NCBI RefSeq assembly: GCF_004217095.1
Contig: NZ_SHKO01000001.1
Span: forward strand, 434,001-498,000
Length of the DNA stretch: 64,000 nt
Origin: Advenella incenata
Lineage (GTDB): Bacteria > Pseudomonadota > Gammaproteobacteria > Burkholderiales > Burkholderiaceae_B
Direction of reading: 5' to 3'
Below are positions 10,061 to 17,889 of the stretch, in pieces. Under the pieces are notes generated by a model. The model was not told where the DNA came from and made no database searches. It saw only the letters and a list, made by a program, of their open reading frames with translations. Numbering within the stretch: position 1 is the stretch's first letter; each line of letters starts with the position of its first letter. The translations under genes were made by a program, and so were the position numbers.

Positions 10061-10873
10061 ATGCTTGACTTCATAGATCGCTTTACTGATGAAAGATTCA
10101 AAAACAACAAACGACTGAAAGTGATTTCTGTCTGGATCGGAACAACCACGAACGAGAAATCCCTGACGCGATATATTTCTGCAGGCACGCCGCAGAACGG
10201 TCAATTCGTTCGTGATCTGGGAGAGGAGTGGTTCGACCATGATTTTATCGCCGTTAATTATCAGAAGCGCGCCGAGCCGATCGAACAAGTTGTGAGTGCC
10301 CTGGCGCAAACGCTTGGTTGTCCGGAGCACATGGCGCAGGAAATCCTTGCTCGTTGCCAGGTTCAGGGCGTCGCGCAGGCCAATACGACAGTGTGCCTGA
10401 TGCAGCATCTATATCAGGGAGAAGAAAACCAGGATTTCAATGGTCTGAAATTTGCTGGAAGCTATGAATATGAAGAGCCGGAACCCGAGGTTAGGCATAA
10501 GTTTGACCATATTTTTGCGGGCGTGACGACAGCAGCTGCATTGCCAGACTTGCGAGAATATGCCACCGAAGGCGCATTTAGAAACGAGACAGGGCTGACA
10601 GTAGATGATGTTCAGTACTTTGGATACAAACTGCGCGACGCCACTGTTTTGCCTGTTGCCGAATTTTTTAGCTTGCCAATAGTGAATCAGCGTTTGGTGT
10701 TGGGTGAAAGTGCTGACGCTGTTGTTAATGCTTGCAAGCGCGCCGGGTTGGAACGGATTAATGGCTTCATCAGCGCTGCTGCACGCGATGAGACACCGCT
10801 TGATGTCGCCGGGGAAAAAACGTTCTGTGGACTGCATTATCTCGGGGCCTTCCAAACTCGGTATCCCACTTGA
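10061..10873 (+). CDS. Imm22-family (DUF4284-like) immunity protein, two-part
   Basis: This 270-residue protein follows the Rhs toxin tip by 76 bases. Its N-terminal ~110 residues match the Imm22 pattern: a VISVWIGTT strand followed by a FVRDLGEEWFDHDF segment, resembling the 'xSVWIG ... F..D.G...D.DF' layout I recall for the family. This supports a cognate antidote for the toxin ending at 9984. The C-terminal half (about 135-270) is not part of that match and I do not recognise it. ATG 10061 was preferred over TTG 10055 because GGATG at 10049-10053 gives a suitably spaced ribosome site. Base composition looks more AT-rich than most neighbours, as is common for exchanged tip-immunity cassettes. 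Confidence 0.7.
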   Translation: MLDFIDRFTDERFKNNKRLKVISVWIGTTTNEKSLTRYISAGTPQNGQFVRDLGEEWFDHDFIAVNYQKRAEPIEQVVSALAQTLGCPEHMAQEILARCQVQGVAQANTTVCLMQHLYQGEENQDFNGLKFAGSYEYEEPEPEVRHKFDHIFAGVTTAAALPDLREYATEGAFRNETGLTVDDVQYFGYKLRDATVLPVAEFFSLPIVNQRLVLGESADAVVNACKRAGLERINGFISAAARDETPLDVAGEKTFCGLHYLGAFQTRYPT

Positions 10874-11018
10874 TCGTTTTAATCATGGGGTGCGGGCCTG
10901 CCAATCGCATCAGTTGATTGTAATGTCTGTGCGAGTCGGTTGCCGGATGTACTGTTTTCTTCGGAAAGGACAGCACATCCGTCAGGCTCAATGCGTCTTC
11001 AGGCCAATCATATTTCTG

Positions 11019-11363
11019 TCATGATTCACCGAACTGCGAATGCGCTTCCATGGCTCGCAGCGAATACACATAAGCGGCACCTGCATTCAGCGCAATGGCC
11101 GTGCCCAACGCATCGCTCAGTTCCGCCTCGGTTACGCCTGCCTTGCGTGCGGCGTTGGCGTGAGCGGCAATGCAGCTGTCGCAGCGCGTCGTTACGGCGA
11201 CGGCAAGCGCGATCAGTTCGCGCGTTTTCGCATCTAGCGCGCCATTGGCTCCTTGCGCAGCATTCAATGCCTGGAAGGCTGACAGCATTTTCGGATTGTT
11301 CTGGGCAAAGGGGGTGACTGCGGCCTTTGTATTTTCCATTTGGTTAACCCAATTGTTCAGCAT
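11019..11363 (-). CDS. Carboxymuconolactone decarboxylase/AhpD-like family protein
   Basis: This 114-residue protein has the compact all-helical CMD/AhpD fold signature. The redox motif CDSCIAAH carries the CxxC pair and downstream His seen in AhpD-like alkylhydroperoxidases. Upstream, LDAKTRELIALAVAV is the conserved helix of the family. Members reduce peroxides using the CxxC thiols, or act as small redox proteins of unknown substrate. GGAG lies shortly upstream of ATG 11363. It stands alone, convergent with the immunity gene and upstream of the Bug gene on the same strand, separated by about 145 bases with no clear terminator. The exact substrate cannot be read from the sequence. Confidence 0.88.
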   Translation of the reverse strand: MLNNWVNQMENTKAAVTPFAQNNPKMLSAFQALNAAQGANGALDAKTRELIALAVAVTTRCDSCIAAHANAARKAGVTEAELSDALGTAIALNAGAAYVYSLRAMEAHSQFGES

Positions 11364-11509
11364 AAGTAAACTCCATGATGTTGATAAGAAAAAGAAGCAT
11401 CTGCCCTGTTGAGCAGGATGCGGGAAAAGTACAAACAGTGTGCGGGGCGCGGGGGTATGTGGCAGGCCCGGTGCGGCAAGTTGGATGCGCCCGCTTTTGA
11501 TTCATAGGA

Positions 11510-12490
11510 TCAATGAGATAACGACTTGAGTGCTGCGGGATCGATGTTGTTCCGATAGCCCTCGATGTCCTGTTTTACGTACGCGGTAAAAGCATCGGTA
11601 GACAGGTCTTTTTCCAGCGCGCCATCCTGCCGGATGATCTTGATGGTTTTGGGGTCGGCCAGCGCTTTGGAAAGGTGCTGCGCAAGTGTATCCACGATCG
11701 CTTTCGGCGTTCCTTTCGGGGCAGCCAGTCCATACCACTGCGTGACCACAACCGGGATACCCAGTTCCTTGAAGGTTGGGACATCAGGCAGGCTTGGGTT
11801 GCGTTCCTCGCCGGTTAGGGCCAGCAGGCGCAGTGCGCCATTGCGTGTCTGGCCGACCAGTGGCGGGGCCGTCGCGAAGAAGGCTTCGGTTTGCCCGCCC
11901 ATCAGGTCGGTAATGGCCGGGCCGGAGCCACGGTATGGGACATACAGGATGTTGGCCTTGGTTTTCAGCTTGAGCATTTCAAGCCCCATATGGGCTGCGC
12001 CGCCGGGCGACGTGGAACCAACGGTAACTTCGTTTTTTTCTGCGTAGTCAAAAAACTCTCTTGCAGTTTTGAATCTGGAGTTTTTTCCTACAAACAGACC
12101 ATGCGGTGCTTCCACAGCCGCACCAATCAACTCGAAGTCATCGGGTGCTTTATAGGGAAGATCCTTGCGTACGACAGGTGCTACGGCGATATTGCCGCTC
12201 ATGGCTAGTAACAGCGTGTAGCCATCGGGTCGGCTTTTGGCTACGTCGGCAGCGGCAATGTTGCCGCCTGCACCGGGCTTGTTCTCCACGACTACGGACG
12301 TACCCAGGCTTTTACTGATGGACTCGGCAATCAGGCGTCCGTACAAATCTCCCCCGCCGCCTGGTGGGAAGCCGACGACCAGTTTGATGGTCTGGTTGGG
12401 ATATTGGCTGGCGGCGTTAGCGGGCAATACCGTGAGCATGGCAGCGAACAGCAGCGCCTTTGAGCAGGCGTCTAGAATGCGATGAAGCAT
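11510..12490 (-). CDS. Bug/TctC-family tripartite tricarboxylate transporter substrate-binding protein
   Basis: This 326-residue periplasmic binding protein has a signal peptide (cleavage likely near residue 26, after ANA). The family blocks follow in order: YPNQTIKLVVGFPPGGGGD, VVENKPGAGGNIAA, DGYTLL, and a C-terminal VAPKGTP-like segment. Bug proteins bind mono- to tricarboxylates or related acids with high affinity. The frame stays open far upstream, but ATG 12490 is preceded by AAAGGAGA and starts directly at the signal peptide. No TctA/TctB membrane partners are in the window, which is common for Bug genes. Its place downstream of the MmgE/PrpD gene on the same strand suggests it recognises the substrate of that pathway. 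Confidence 0.92.
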   Translation of the reverse strand: MLHRILDACSKALLFAAMLTVLPANAASQYPNQTIKLVVGFPPGGGGDLYGRLIAESISKSLGTSVVVENKPGAGGNIAAADVAKSRPDGYTLLLAMSGNIAVAPVVRKDLPYKAPDDFELIGAAVEAPHGLFVGKNSRFKTAREFFDYAEKNEVTVGSTSPGGAAHMGLEMLKLKTKANILYVPYRGSGPAITDLMGGQTEAFFATAPPLVGQTRNGALRLLALTGEERNPSLPDVPTFKELGIPVVVTQWYGLAAPKGTPKAIVDTLAQHLSKALADPKTIKIIRQDGALEKDLSTDAFTAYVKQDIEGYRNNIDPAALKSLSH

Positions 12491-12641
12491 GGTGGTCTCC
12501 TTTTGGATTCGGATCGAGCGATAAAAAGACAGCATATTCAACGAACAGCAGACAGCAGATAGCAACGGAAGTGGGAGAGCTAAGAGCAGCGCAGCGCGCA
12601 GCAGCCCATGGGCAATGCCCGTGCCGACTGCACTACGAAAA

Positions 12642-14009
12642 TCAGTGAAACAGATCGGGCGTCGGCGGTGTGAAGGCGGCCTGGGGCGGGTTGTGCTGCT
12701 GCCCGGCACACCATGCGCCGATGGCCACAGCCTTTTGCTCGGTAATGCCAGGCGCCAGATTGCGTAACCTGTCCTCCAGCGCCGCCCAGTCAAATGGCGC
12801 CTCGGGGTCTCCTTGGCGAATGTCATGACTGGCCGAAATGGTTTCGCCGTTTTTAAAGCGGATGGTAACGGTGCCGGGGCGACGATCGGGAAAGGCATTG
12901 GCGTAGTCGGGCCGGGCCTGCAGGGTGATCCTGTCTGCCAGTGCCAGCAGGCGAGGATCGGCCAGGTCAGGATTTTCGGTCTCCTGGATGCCGAGTTTGC
13001 CGGTGAGCAACAGGATGGCCACGCAATAGCGGCCACTAAAGCAGGTTTCTGCGGGCTTGATCGGCCAGTCCACCTTGGCGATGCGCAACGCTTGCGGAAA
13101 GATGGCGATGTCGACCGATTCAATGTCGTTTGCCCGGATATCATGGGTATTTATGAGGGCCTGGGTGGCATCGACCACCGTGAACAGTTGTCCGCAGGTG
13201 GGCCATGGCTTGATGGTGGTCGAGCTGATCCGATCCGTGACGCCCAGTTCCCGATCCAGCAGGGCCGGATCGCCTTGGCCATGCAGCAGAGCGTAAAGAC
13301 CGCGAGCGCCATTCATGAAGTGTTGCGCGCCACGGTATCCCGCCTGCGCGGCATAGGCGGCCGTCAGGCCATTTCTGACGGCAAAGGCCGGGTGCAGGGC
13401 CTTTGATTCATGGGCCTGATCATCTACAAACTGCCACAGGCCCGCAGCCTGGGTTGCGGCAATGCCCAGTGCATGGTGAATCCGTACTGCATCCAGGCCA
13501 AGTGCCACGGCGCTGGCCGCGGCAGCGGCCAAAGAACCGGCAGTGGCGGTCATGTGGAATTTTCCGGCGTGACCAGATCCCAATACCTCGCCGGCACGAA
13601 TGGCAACTTCGTAGCCTGCCACAATGGCGGCTTCAAACTGCTGTTGCGTCATGGGTAGGGATGTGGCAAGGGCCAGCACAGGCGTGACAGTCACGATGCC
13701 CGGGTGCAGCATGGCTGTCCGATGAGCGTCGTCGATTTCACGCAGGTGGGTGATGCCGGCATTGCAGAACGCGGCACCCATGAGTGATACCGCGCTGGTG
13801 CCTCCAAAAACGGTAGCGTTGCTCTGGCCGGGAAACAGCGTGGTGGCCAGCTTGCGCAGATCGTGGCTGGCCGCCATGGCAGCCCCGGAATAACCGGCGG
13901 TGAACCAGTCAAGCAGAGATTGGGCGACCCGATGTCGCGTATCTGCAGACAGCTTTCGATTGGCAAGCGAGGCCAGATAGGCGCTTAACCGGTTTTCCGG
14001 TGTACCCAT
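12642..14009 (-). CDS. MmgE/PrpD family protein
   Basis: This 455-residue protein matches the MmgE/PrpD family along its length, including the early LLDWFTAGYSGA segment, the central HMTATAGSLAAAAASAVALG region and a GARGLYALL block. Known members include 2-methylcitrate dehydratase, aconitate decarboxylase and iminodisuccinate epimerase, so the fold handles di- and tricarboxylic acids. The specific reaction cannot be assigned. A ribosome site GGAGATAAC precedes ATG 14009, and a perfect 17-base palindrome lies just upstream. It is co-oriented with the Bug gene and divergent from the FAD oxidoreductase and lyase genes across the IclR gene, suggesting one regulon. Confidence 0.88.
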   Translation of the reverse strand: MGTPENRLSAYLASLANRKLSADTRHRVAQSLLDWFTAGYSGAAMAASHDLRKLATTLFPGQSNATVFGGTSAVSLMGAAFCNAGITHLREIDDAHRTAMLHPGIVTVTPVLALATSLPMTQQQFEAAIVAGYEVAIRAGEVLGSGHAGKFHMTATAGSLAAAAASAVALGLDAVRIHHALGIAATQAAGLWQFVDDQAHESKALHPAFAVRNGLTAAYAAQAGYRGAQHFMNGARGLYALLHGQGDPALLDRELGVTDRISSTTIKPWPTCGQLFTVVDATQALINTHDIRANDIESVDIAIFPQALRIAKVDWPIKPAETCFSGRYCVAILLLTGKLGIQETENPDLADPRLLALADRITLQARPDYANAFPDRRPGTVTIRFKNGETISASHDIRQGDPEAPFDWAALEDRLRNLAPGITEQKAVAIGAWCAGQQHNPPQAAFTPPTPDLFH

Positions 14010-14018
14010 GTTATCTCC

Positions 14019-14035
14019 ATTTCATTCAATGAAAT
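14019..14035. promoter_or_regulatory. Perfect palindrome, probable IclR operator upstream of the MmgE/PrpD gene
   Basis: The sequence ATTTCATTCAATGAAAT is an exact inverted repeat of 8 bases around a central C, lying 10 bases before the MmgE/PrpD start codon. The stretch ATTTCATTCAAT recurs in the promoter of the FAD oxidoreductase gene about 0.9 kb away. IclR-family dimers bind short palindromes like this, and the IclR gene lies between the two copies. Confidence 0.6.
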
Positions 14036-14124
14036 AAATTTTATTGTATGAATCAAATCTAACACAGGATATTGCAAAGTACAATAAAAGATGACCCGCA
14101 GGTCTAGGCTTTTTTGTTATATCT

Positions 14125-14871
14125 TTATAAAGTCGCAGAGCCGGTTATGCGCGTAGGCCTAGAGTCAAAGCCGTTCTCCGCCAGGGTGCGTATCGCCACT
14201 TCGGCGGCAGCAATCTGTTGTGCTTCTGTCTGCCGGTTCAAAATGCTGGTGATCTGAATCGCGCCAAGCAGGCGCCCGTGTGGCTCCGATACCGGTACGG
14301 AAATAGAAGCCAGTTCCGGCGATCGTTCTGCCCTGGTGATGGCATAGCCGTTTTTCAGCACTTCTTCGGTCCTGGGTGACGAACCGTCGGTAAAAGCCCG
14401 CAATACATGCGAAGCCGAACCGCCATCGGCCAGTGCCACCCGCGTGCCCACTTCGAATACATAGCGCACATCACGCGAGACGTTCTCGCGATACAGGCAC
14501 ACACGCATGTCGCCTTCCCGAATGTAGAATGCGACGCTTTCGTGCGTCTCAAGCATGATGGTGCGCAGGATAGGCTGCAGGCGTTGCCCCAGATCGAAGG
14601 TGGAGCGGTACAGCGCACCCAGGCGCAGCAGATTGTGGCCCGGCGCGTACTTGCCATCGAGACTGCGTTGCACATATCCGTATTCGATGAACGTGTTCAG
14701 CAACCGAAGCAGCGTTGCTTTGTCCAGCCCCGTCATCTGCGCGAGCTCGCGCAATTGCAGATGCAGATGTTCTTCCGAAAAGCATTCAAGAATGATCAGG
14801 CCGCGAGCGAGTACGCCGATGGGGGGGGTGGGCGCGACCGCGGCTTTCTGGCTTTTACTGGTGTCTTTCAT
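14125..14871 (-). CDS. IclR-family transcriptional regulator
   Basis: This 248-residue protein has an N-terminal winged helix-turn-helix (about 18-80: ARGLIILECFSEE, then LRELAQMTGLDKATLLRLLN) and a C-terminal IclR effector-binding domain (about 90-240). IclR regulators sense small organic acids and control adjacent catabolic genes. It sits between the MmgE/PrpD and Bug genes (same strand) and the FAD oxidoreductase and lyase genes (opposite strand). Both flanking promoters contain ATTTCATTCAAT operator-like sequences, and the one at 14925-14962 lies in its own upstream region, so autoregulation is likely. A run of eight G bases within codons near the N-terminus could be a phase-variable tract, but this is speculative. 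Confidence 0.9.
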   Translation of the reverse strand: MKDTSKSQKAAVAPTPPIGVLARGLIILECFSEEHLHLQLRELAQMTGLDKATLLRLLNTFIEYGYVQRSLDGKYAPGHNLLRLGALYRSTFDLGQRLQPILRTIMLETHESVAFYIREGDMRVCLYRENVSRDVRYVFEVGTRVALADGGSASHVLRAFTDGSSPRTEEVLKNGYAITRAERSPELASISVPVSEPHGRLLGAIQITSILNRQTEAQQIAAAEVAIRTLAENGFDSRPTRITGSATL

Positions 14872-14895
14872 GAAAATTAATGTCCTGTTGAGTTC

Positions 14896-14962
14896 TTGAC
14901 AAAGGCAAAGCGATGCGCTACCTTATATTTCATTAATAAAAACATATTTCATTCAATAAAAC
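14896..14962 (+). promoter_or_regulatory. Promoter and IclR operator region for the FAD oxidoreductase/lyase operon
   Basis: A consensus -35 TTGACA lies at 14896-14901, with TACCTT at 14919-14924 as a plausible -10 after a 17-base spacer. ATATTTCATT occurs twice as a direct repeat, at 14925-14934 and 14944-14953. The second copy extends to ATTTCATTCAATAAAAC, an imperfect form of the palindrome at 14019-14035. The repeats would overlap the transcription start, as expected for a repressor or an inducer-responsive operator. Confidence 0.5.
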
Positions 14963-14990
14963 ATTTTATAGTATTAATGAGCGTACAACA

Positions 14991-16469
14991 ATGCCTCAAT
15001 CCGACACGACCACCACGCCTTCCTTTGACGATCTGCTGCTTCGCCTGCTGCATATTGTCGGCCAGCAGGGGCTTTTGACCGAATCTGGGGATATGACAGC
15101 CTATGCGCTGGAGCATCGCGGCAATTATCCCGGAAAAGCGCTAGCTGTGGTCCGGCCCGGCTCCACGGAAGAAGTCAGCCAGGTCGTTCGCGCCTGCGCG
15201 CAAAGCGGCGCCCGGCTGATTCCCCAGGGCGGCAATACGGGCTTGGTCGGAGGCTCTACTCCGGACGAATCCGGTCTGGAGATTGTACTCAGCCTGACCC
15301 GCATGAATCGCATTCGCGAGGTCAATCCGCAAGACAATACCATGACGGTCGAAGCCGGCTGTATTTTGCAGAACGTGCAGGAAGCGGCCGCCGAAAAAAA
15401 TCGCATGTTTCCCCTTACGCTCGGCTCCGAAGGCACGGCAACGATTGGCGGCAATCTGTCGACCAATGCCGGCGGAGACCAGGTGATTCGCTATGGAAAT
15501 ACTCGCGAGCAGGCGCTCGGCCTGGAAGTGGTGCTGGCCGATGGTCGAATCTGGAATGGCCTGTCCAGCCTGCGCAAGGACAATACCGGTTATGACTTGA
15601 AGCATCTGTTCATCGGGGGCGAAGGCACACTGGGCATTATTACTGCCGCGACCATCAAGCTGTATCCGGTGCCACGCCAGCAAGCCACGGCCTGGATCGC
15701 CATTCGCAATCCGGCCGAGGCGGTGTCGCTGCTGTCTTTGCTGCGTGAAAACCTGGGTGACCGTATTACCGCATTCGAGATCATGGCCCGGGAGACCGTC
15801 AATCTGGTATTGATGCACTTTCCGGCCATGCGCGAACCGCTGCAGGAGGCTGCGCCATGGGTCATTCTTGCCGAAGTGTCGGAAACGTCATTGCGGGTTC
15901 CGCTGCAGGAAGAATTTGAAACCGTGCTCGCCCAAGCCATGGAGGAGGATATGGTGCTTGATGTGGCACTGGCCGCGTCCGAGCAGCAGTCAAAGTCCAT
16001 GTGGGACATTCGCTCGCATATTCCAGAAGCACAGCGCAAGGACGGGCCATCCATCAAACATGATATTTCGGTGCCGATTTCCCGTATCGCCGAATTCGTC
16101 GCCGCCGCGGGACCTGCCATGAATGCGATTATTCCAGGCATTCGCTGCATTACCTTTGGTCATGTCGGCGATGGCAATCTGCATTTTAACCAGAGCAAAC
16201 CGGCCTCGATCAGCAAAGAAGATTTTCTGGCCCGCGAAGCAGCCATTCACGAGGTCGTACACGAAGCCGCTGCGCGGGTGAACGGTTCCATTTCAGCCGA
16301 ACATGGGATTGGGCGCCAGAAGCAGGACATTTTAATCCGCTACAAGGATCCCGTGGCCATCAGCCTGATGTACAGCATCAAGCATGCGTTTGACCCGAAC
16401 AATACATTGAACCCGGGGCGCTTGCTGCCGGCCAGAAATACACAATCACACTCAGATAAGGTTGAATAA
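14991..16469 (+). CDS. FAD-linked oxidoreductase, D-2-hydroxyglutarate dehydrogenase-like
   Basis: This 492-residue protein belongs to the vanillyl-alcohol-oxidase/GlcD type of flavoproteins. The FAD-binding half (about 45-235) has PQGGNTGLVGGSTPD, LGSEGTATIGGNLSTNAGG and IGGEGTLGIIT. The C-terminal half has FGHVGDGNLHFN and AEHGIGRQK, the metal/substrate motifs of D-2-hydroxyacid dehydrogenases. It should oxidise a D-2-hydroxy acid (2-hydroxyglutarate, malate, lactate or a pathway intermediate) to the keto acid, passing electrons to a carrier. The next gene starts immediately after its stop (TAA then ATG), so the two are translationally linked and probably consecutive in the pathway. Confidence 0.9.
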   Translation: MPQSDTTTTPSFDDLLLRLLHIVGQQGLLTESGDMTAYALEHRGNYPGKALAVVRPGSTEEVSQVVRACAQSGARLIPQGGNTGLVGGSTPDESGLEIVLSLTRMNRIREVNPQDNTMTVEAGCILQNVQEAAAEKNRMFPLTLGSEGTATIGGNLSTNAGGDQVIRYGNTREQALGLEVVLADGRIWNGLSSLRKDNTGYDLKHLFIGGEGTLGIITAATIKLYPVPRQQATAWIAIRNPAEAVSLLSLLRENLGDRITAFEIMARETVNLVLMHFPAMREPLQEAAPWVILAEVSETSLRVPLQEEFETVLAQAMEEDMVLDVALAASEQQSKSMWDIRSHIPEAQRKDGPSIKHDISVPISRIAEFVAAAGPAMNAIIPGIRCITFGHVGDGNLHFNQSKPASISKEDFLAREAAIHEVVHEAAARVNGSISAEHGIGRQKQDILIRYKDPVAISLMYSIKHAFDPNNTLNPGRLLPARNTQSHSDKVE

Positions 16470-17837
16470 ATGACTTCTTCAGTTTTTGATTCGGTCACCA
16501 TGCAGCACTTGTGGAGTACCGACGAACTTCGTGCCATTTTCTCCGAAGAAAATCGAATTCAGAAATGGCTGGATTTCGAAGCCGCATTTTCGCAGGTTCA
16601 GGCCGGCATGGGAATCATTCCGCAGGAAGCGGCCGATGCCATTTCCACCAACGCGAAAGTGGAAAAAATCGATATTCCCAAAATGGCTGCCGAGATGCGT
16701 CGCATCAAGCATTCGCTGGTGCCTGCACTCAAGCAGCTCATCGAGCATTGCGGCGAACATGGACAGTGGGTACATTTTGGGCCCACCACCCAGGATGTGC
16801 TCGATACCGGCACTGTCCTGCAATTGCGCGAAGCACATGCTGTTTACCTGCGGGATCTCAAAGGGTGCGCCCGCGAACTGGCCCGTTTGGCCAAGGCGCA
16901 CCGTGATACCGTGATGGTGGGGCGCACGCATGGCGTGCAGGCACTGCCGATTACATTTGGTCATAAGTGCGCCATCTGGTTGGACGAATTGTCTCGTCAC
17001 TATGACAGGCTGAAGCAAGCCGAACCGCGCGTGTTTGTCGGGATGCTGATTGGCGCAGTCGGGACACAGGCTTCGCTGGGCGAACGAGCTAGGGAACTGG
17101 AAGAGAAAACCTGCGCGGCGTTGGGGTTGGCGGTACCGGACATCAGTTGGGGGCCGGCGCGCGACCGTTTTGCCGAATATGCCAATCTGCTGGCCATGCT
17201 GGGCGCGACGCTGTCAAAAATCGGCAATGAGCTGCGCAACCTGCAGCGCAATGAATTCGGAGAAGTCGAAGAGGGCTTTTCCGAAGGCAAACTGGGCTCT
17301 TCGACCATGCCGCACAAGCGCAATCCCACCTCGGCCGAAAATATTGCCGGCCTGTCACGAACCTTGCGCTACAACGCTGCAATGATGACCGAAGCGATGG
17401 TTCAGGAACACGAACGTGACGGGATTGCCTGGAAAACCGAATGGAAGGCTTTGCCCGAGTGTTGTCTGATTGCCGGCGCGGTGTTGCTGCAGGCGCGCAA
17501 CCTGCTTGCAGGACTACGGATAGACAAGGAAAATATGAACAGGAACCTGGACATGATGCGCGGCTATCTGCTTTCCGAGCGTGTTATGCTGGAACTGGGT
17601 GCCCGGGTCGGTAAGGATCATGCGCATGAATGGGTCTACGAAGCCTCCATGAAAGGCATCGAGAACAAACAGGATTTTGGTTCTGCCATGCGTGATCATC
17701 CGCAAATTGCACAGGCATTGTCCGATGAAGATATTGCCAACCTGATCGATCCGGCCAATTACCTTGGACAAACGGGCGCGAGCATCGACCGAACGCTGGC
17801 TACGCAACACGCCCGCAACTGGATGCAGGAAGACTGA
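16470..17837 (+). CDS. Fumarase/aspartase-superfamily lyase (adenylosuccinate lyase/carboxymuconate cycloisomerase-like)
   Basis: This 455-residue protein has the superfamily signature GSSTMPHKRNP at residues 276-286 (flexible loop with catalytic Ser) and the earlier conserved blocks GPTTQDVLDTG and GRTHGVQALPITFG with its conserved His. Such enzymes eliminate fumarate from amino- or hydroxy-dicarboxylic adducts, or lactonise muconates. The context (MmgE/PrpD, Bug, FAD dehydrogenase) argues against the purine-pathway PurB and for a catabolic C-N or C-O lyase. Iminodisuccinate and EDDS lyases belong to the same superfamily. It starts directly after the preceding stop codon. Confidence 0.85.
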   Translation: MTSSVFDSVTMQHLWSTDELRAIFSEENRIQKWLDFEAAFSQVQAGMGIIPQEAADAISTNAKVEKIDIPKMAAEMRRIKHSLVPALKQLIEHCGEHGQWVHFGPTTQDVLDTGTVLQLREAHAVYLRDLKGCARELARLAKAHRDTVMVGRTHGVQALPITFGHKCAIWLDELSRHYDRLKQAEPRVFVGMLIGAVGTQASLGERARELEEKTCAALGLAVPDISWGPARDRFAEYANLLAMLGATLSKIGNELRNLQRNEFGEVEEGFSEGKLGSSTMPHKRNPTSAENIAGLSRTLRYNAAMMTEAMVQEHERDGIAWKTEWKALPECCLIAGAVLLQARNLLAGLRIDKENMNRNLDMMRGYLLSERVMLELGARVGKDHAHEWVYEASMKGIENKQDFGSAMRDHPQIAQALSDEDIANLIDPANYLGQTGASIDRTLATQHARNWMQED

Positions 17838-17889
17838 GTGTTTATTTCAGTCGCCATGCAACCGCAACCTGAAACCGTGAAGAAAAAAC

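Noticed and set aside
10770-10991. 73-residue minus-strand frame downstream of the AhpD-like gene
   Set aside because: It is in frame with the AhpD-like gene after its stop and reads plausibly at first, but it runs antisense into the immunity gene, has no ribosome site and resembles nothing known.
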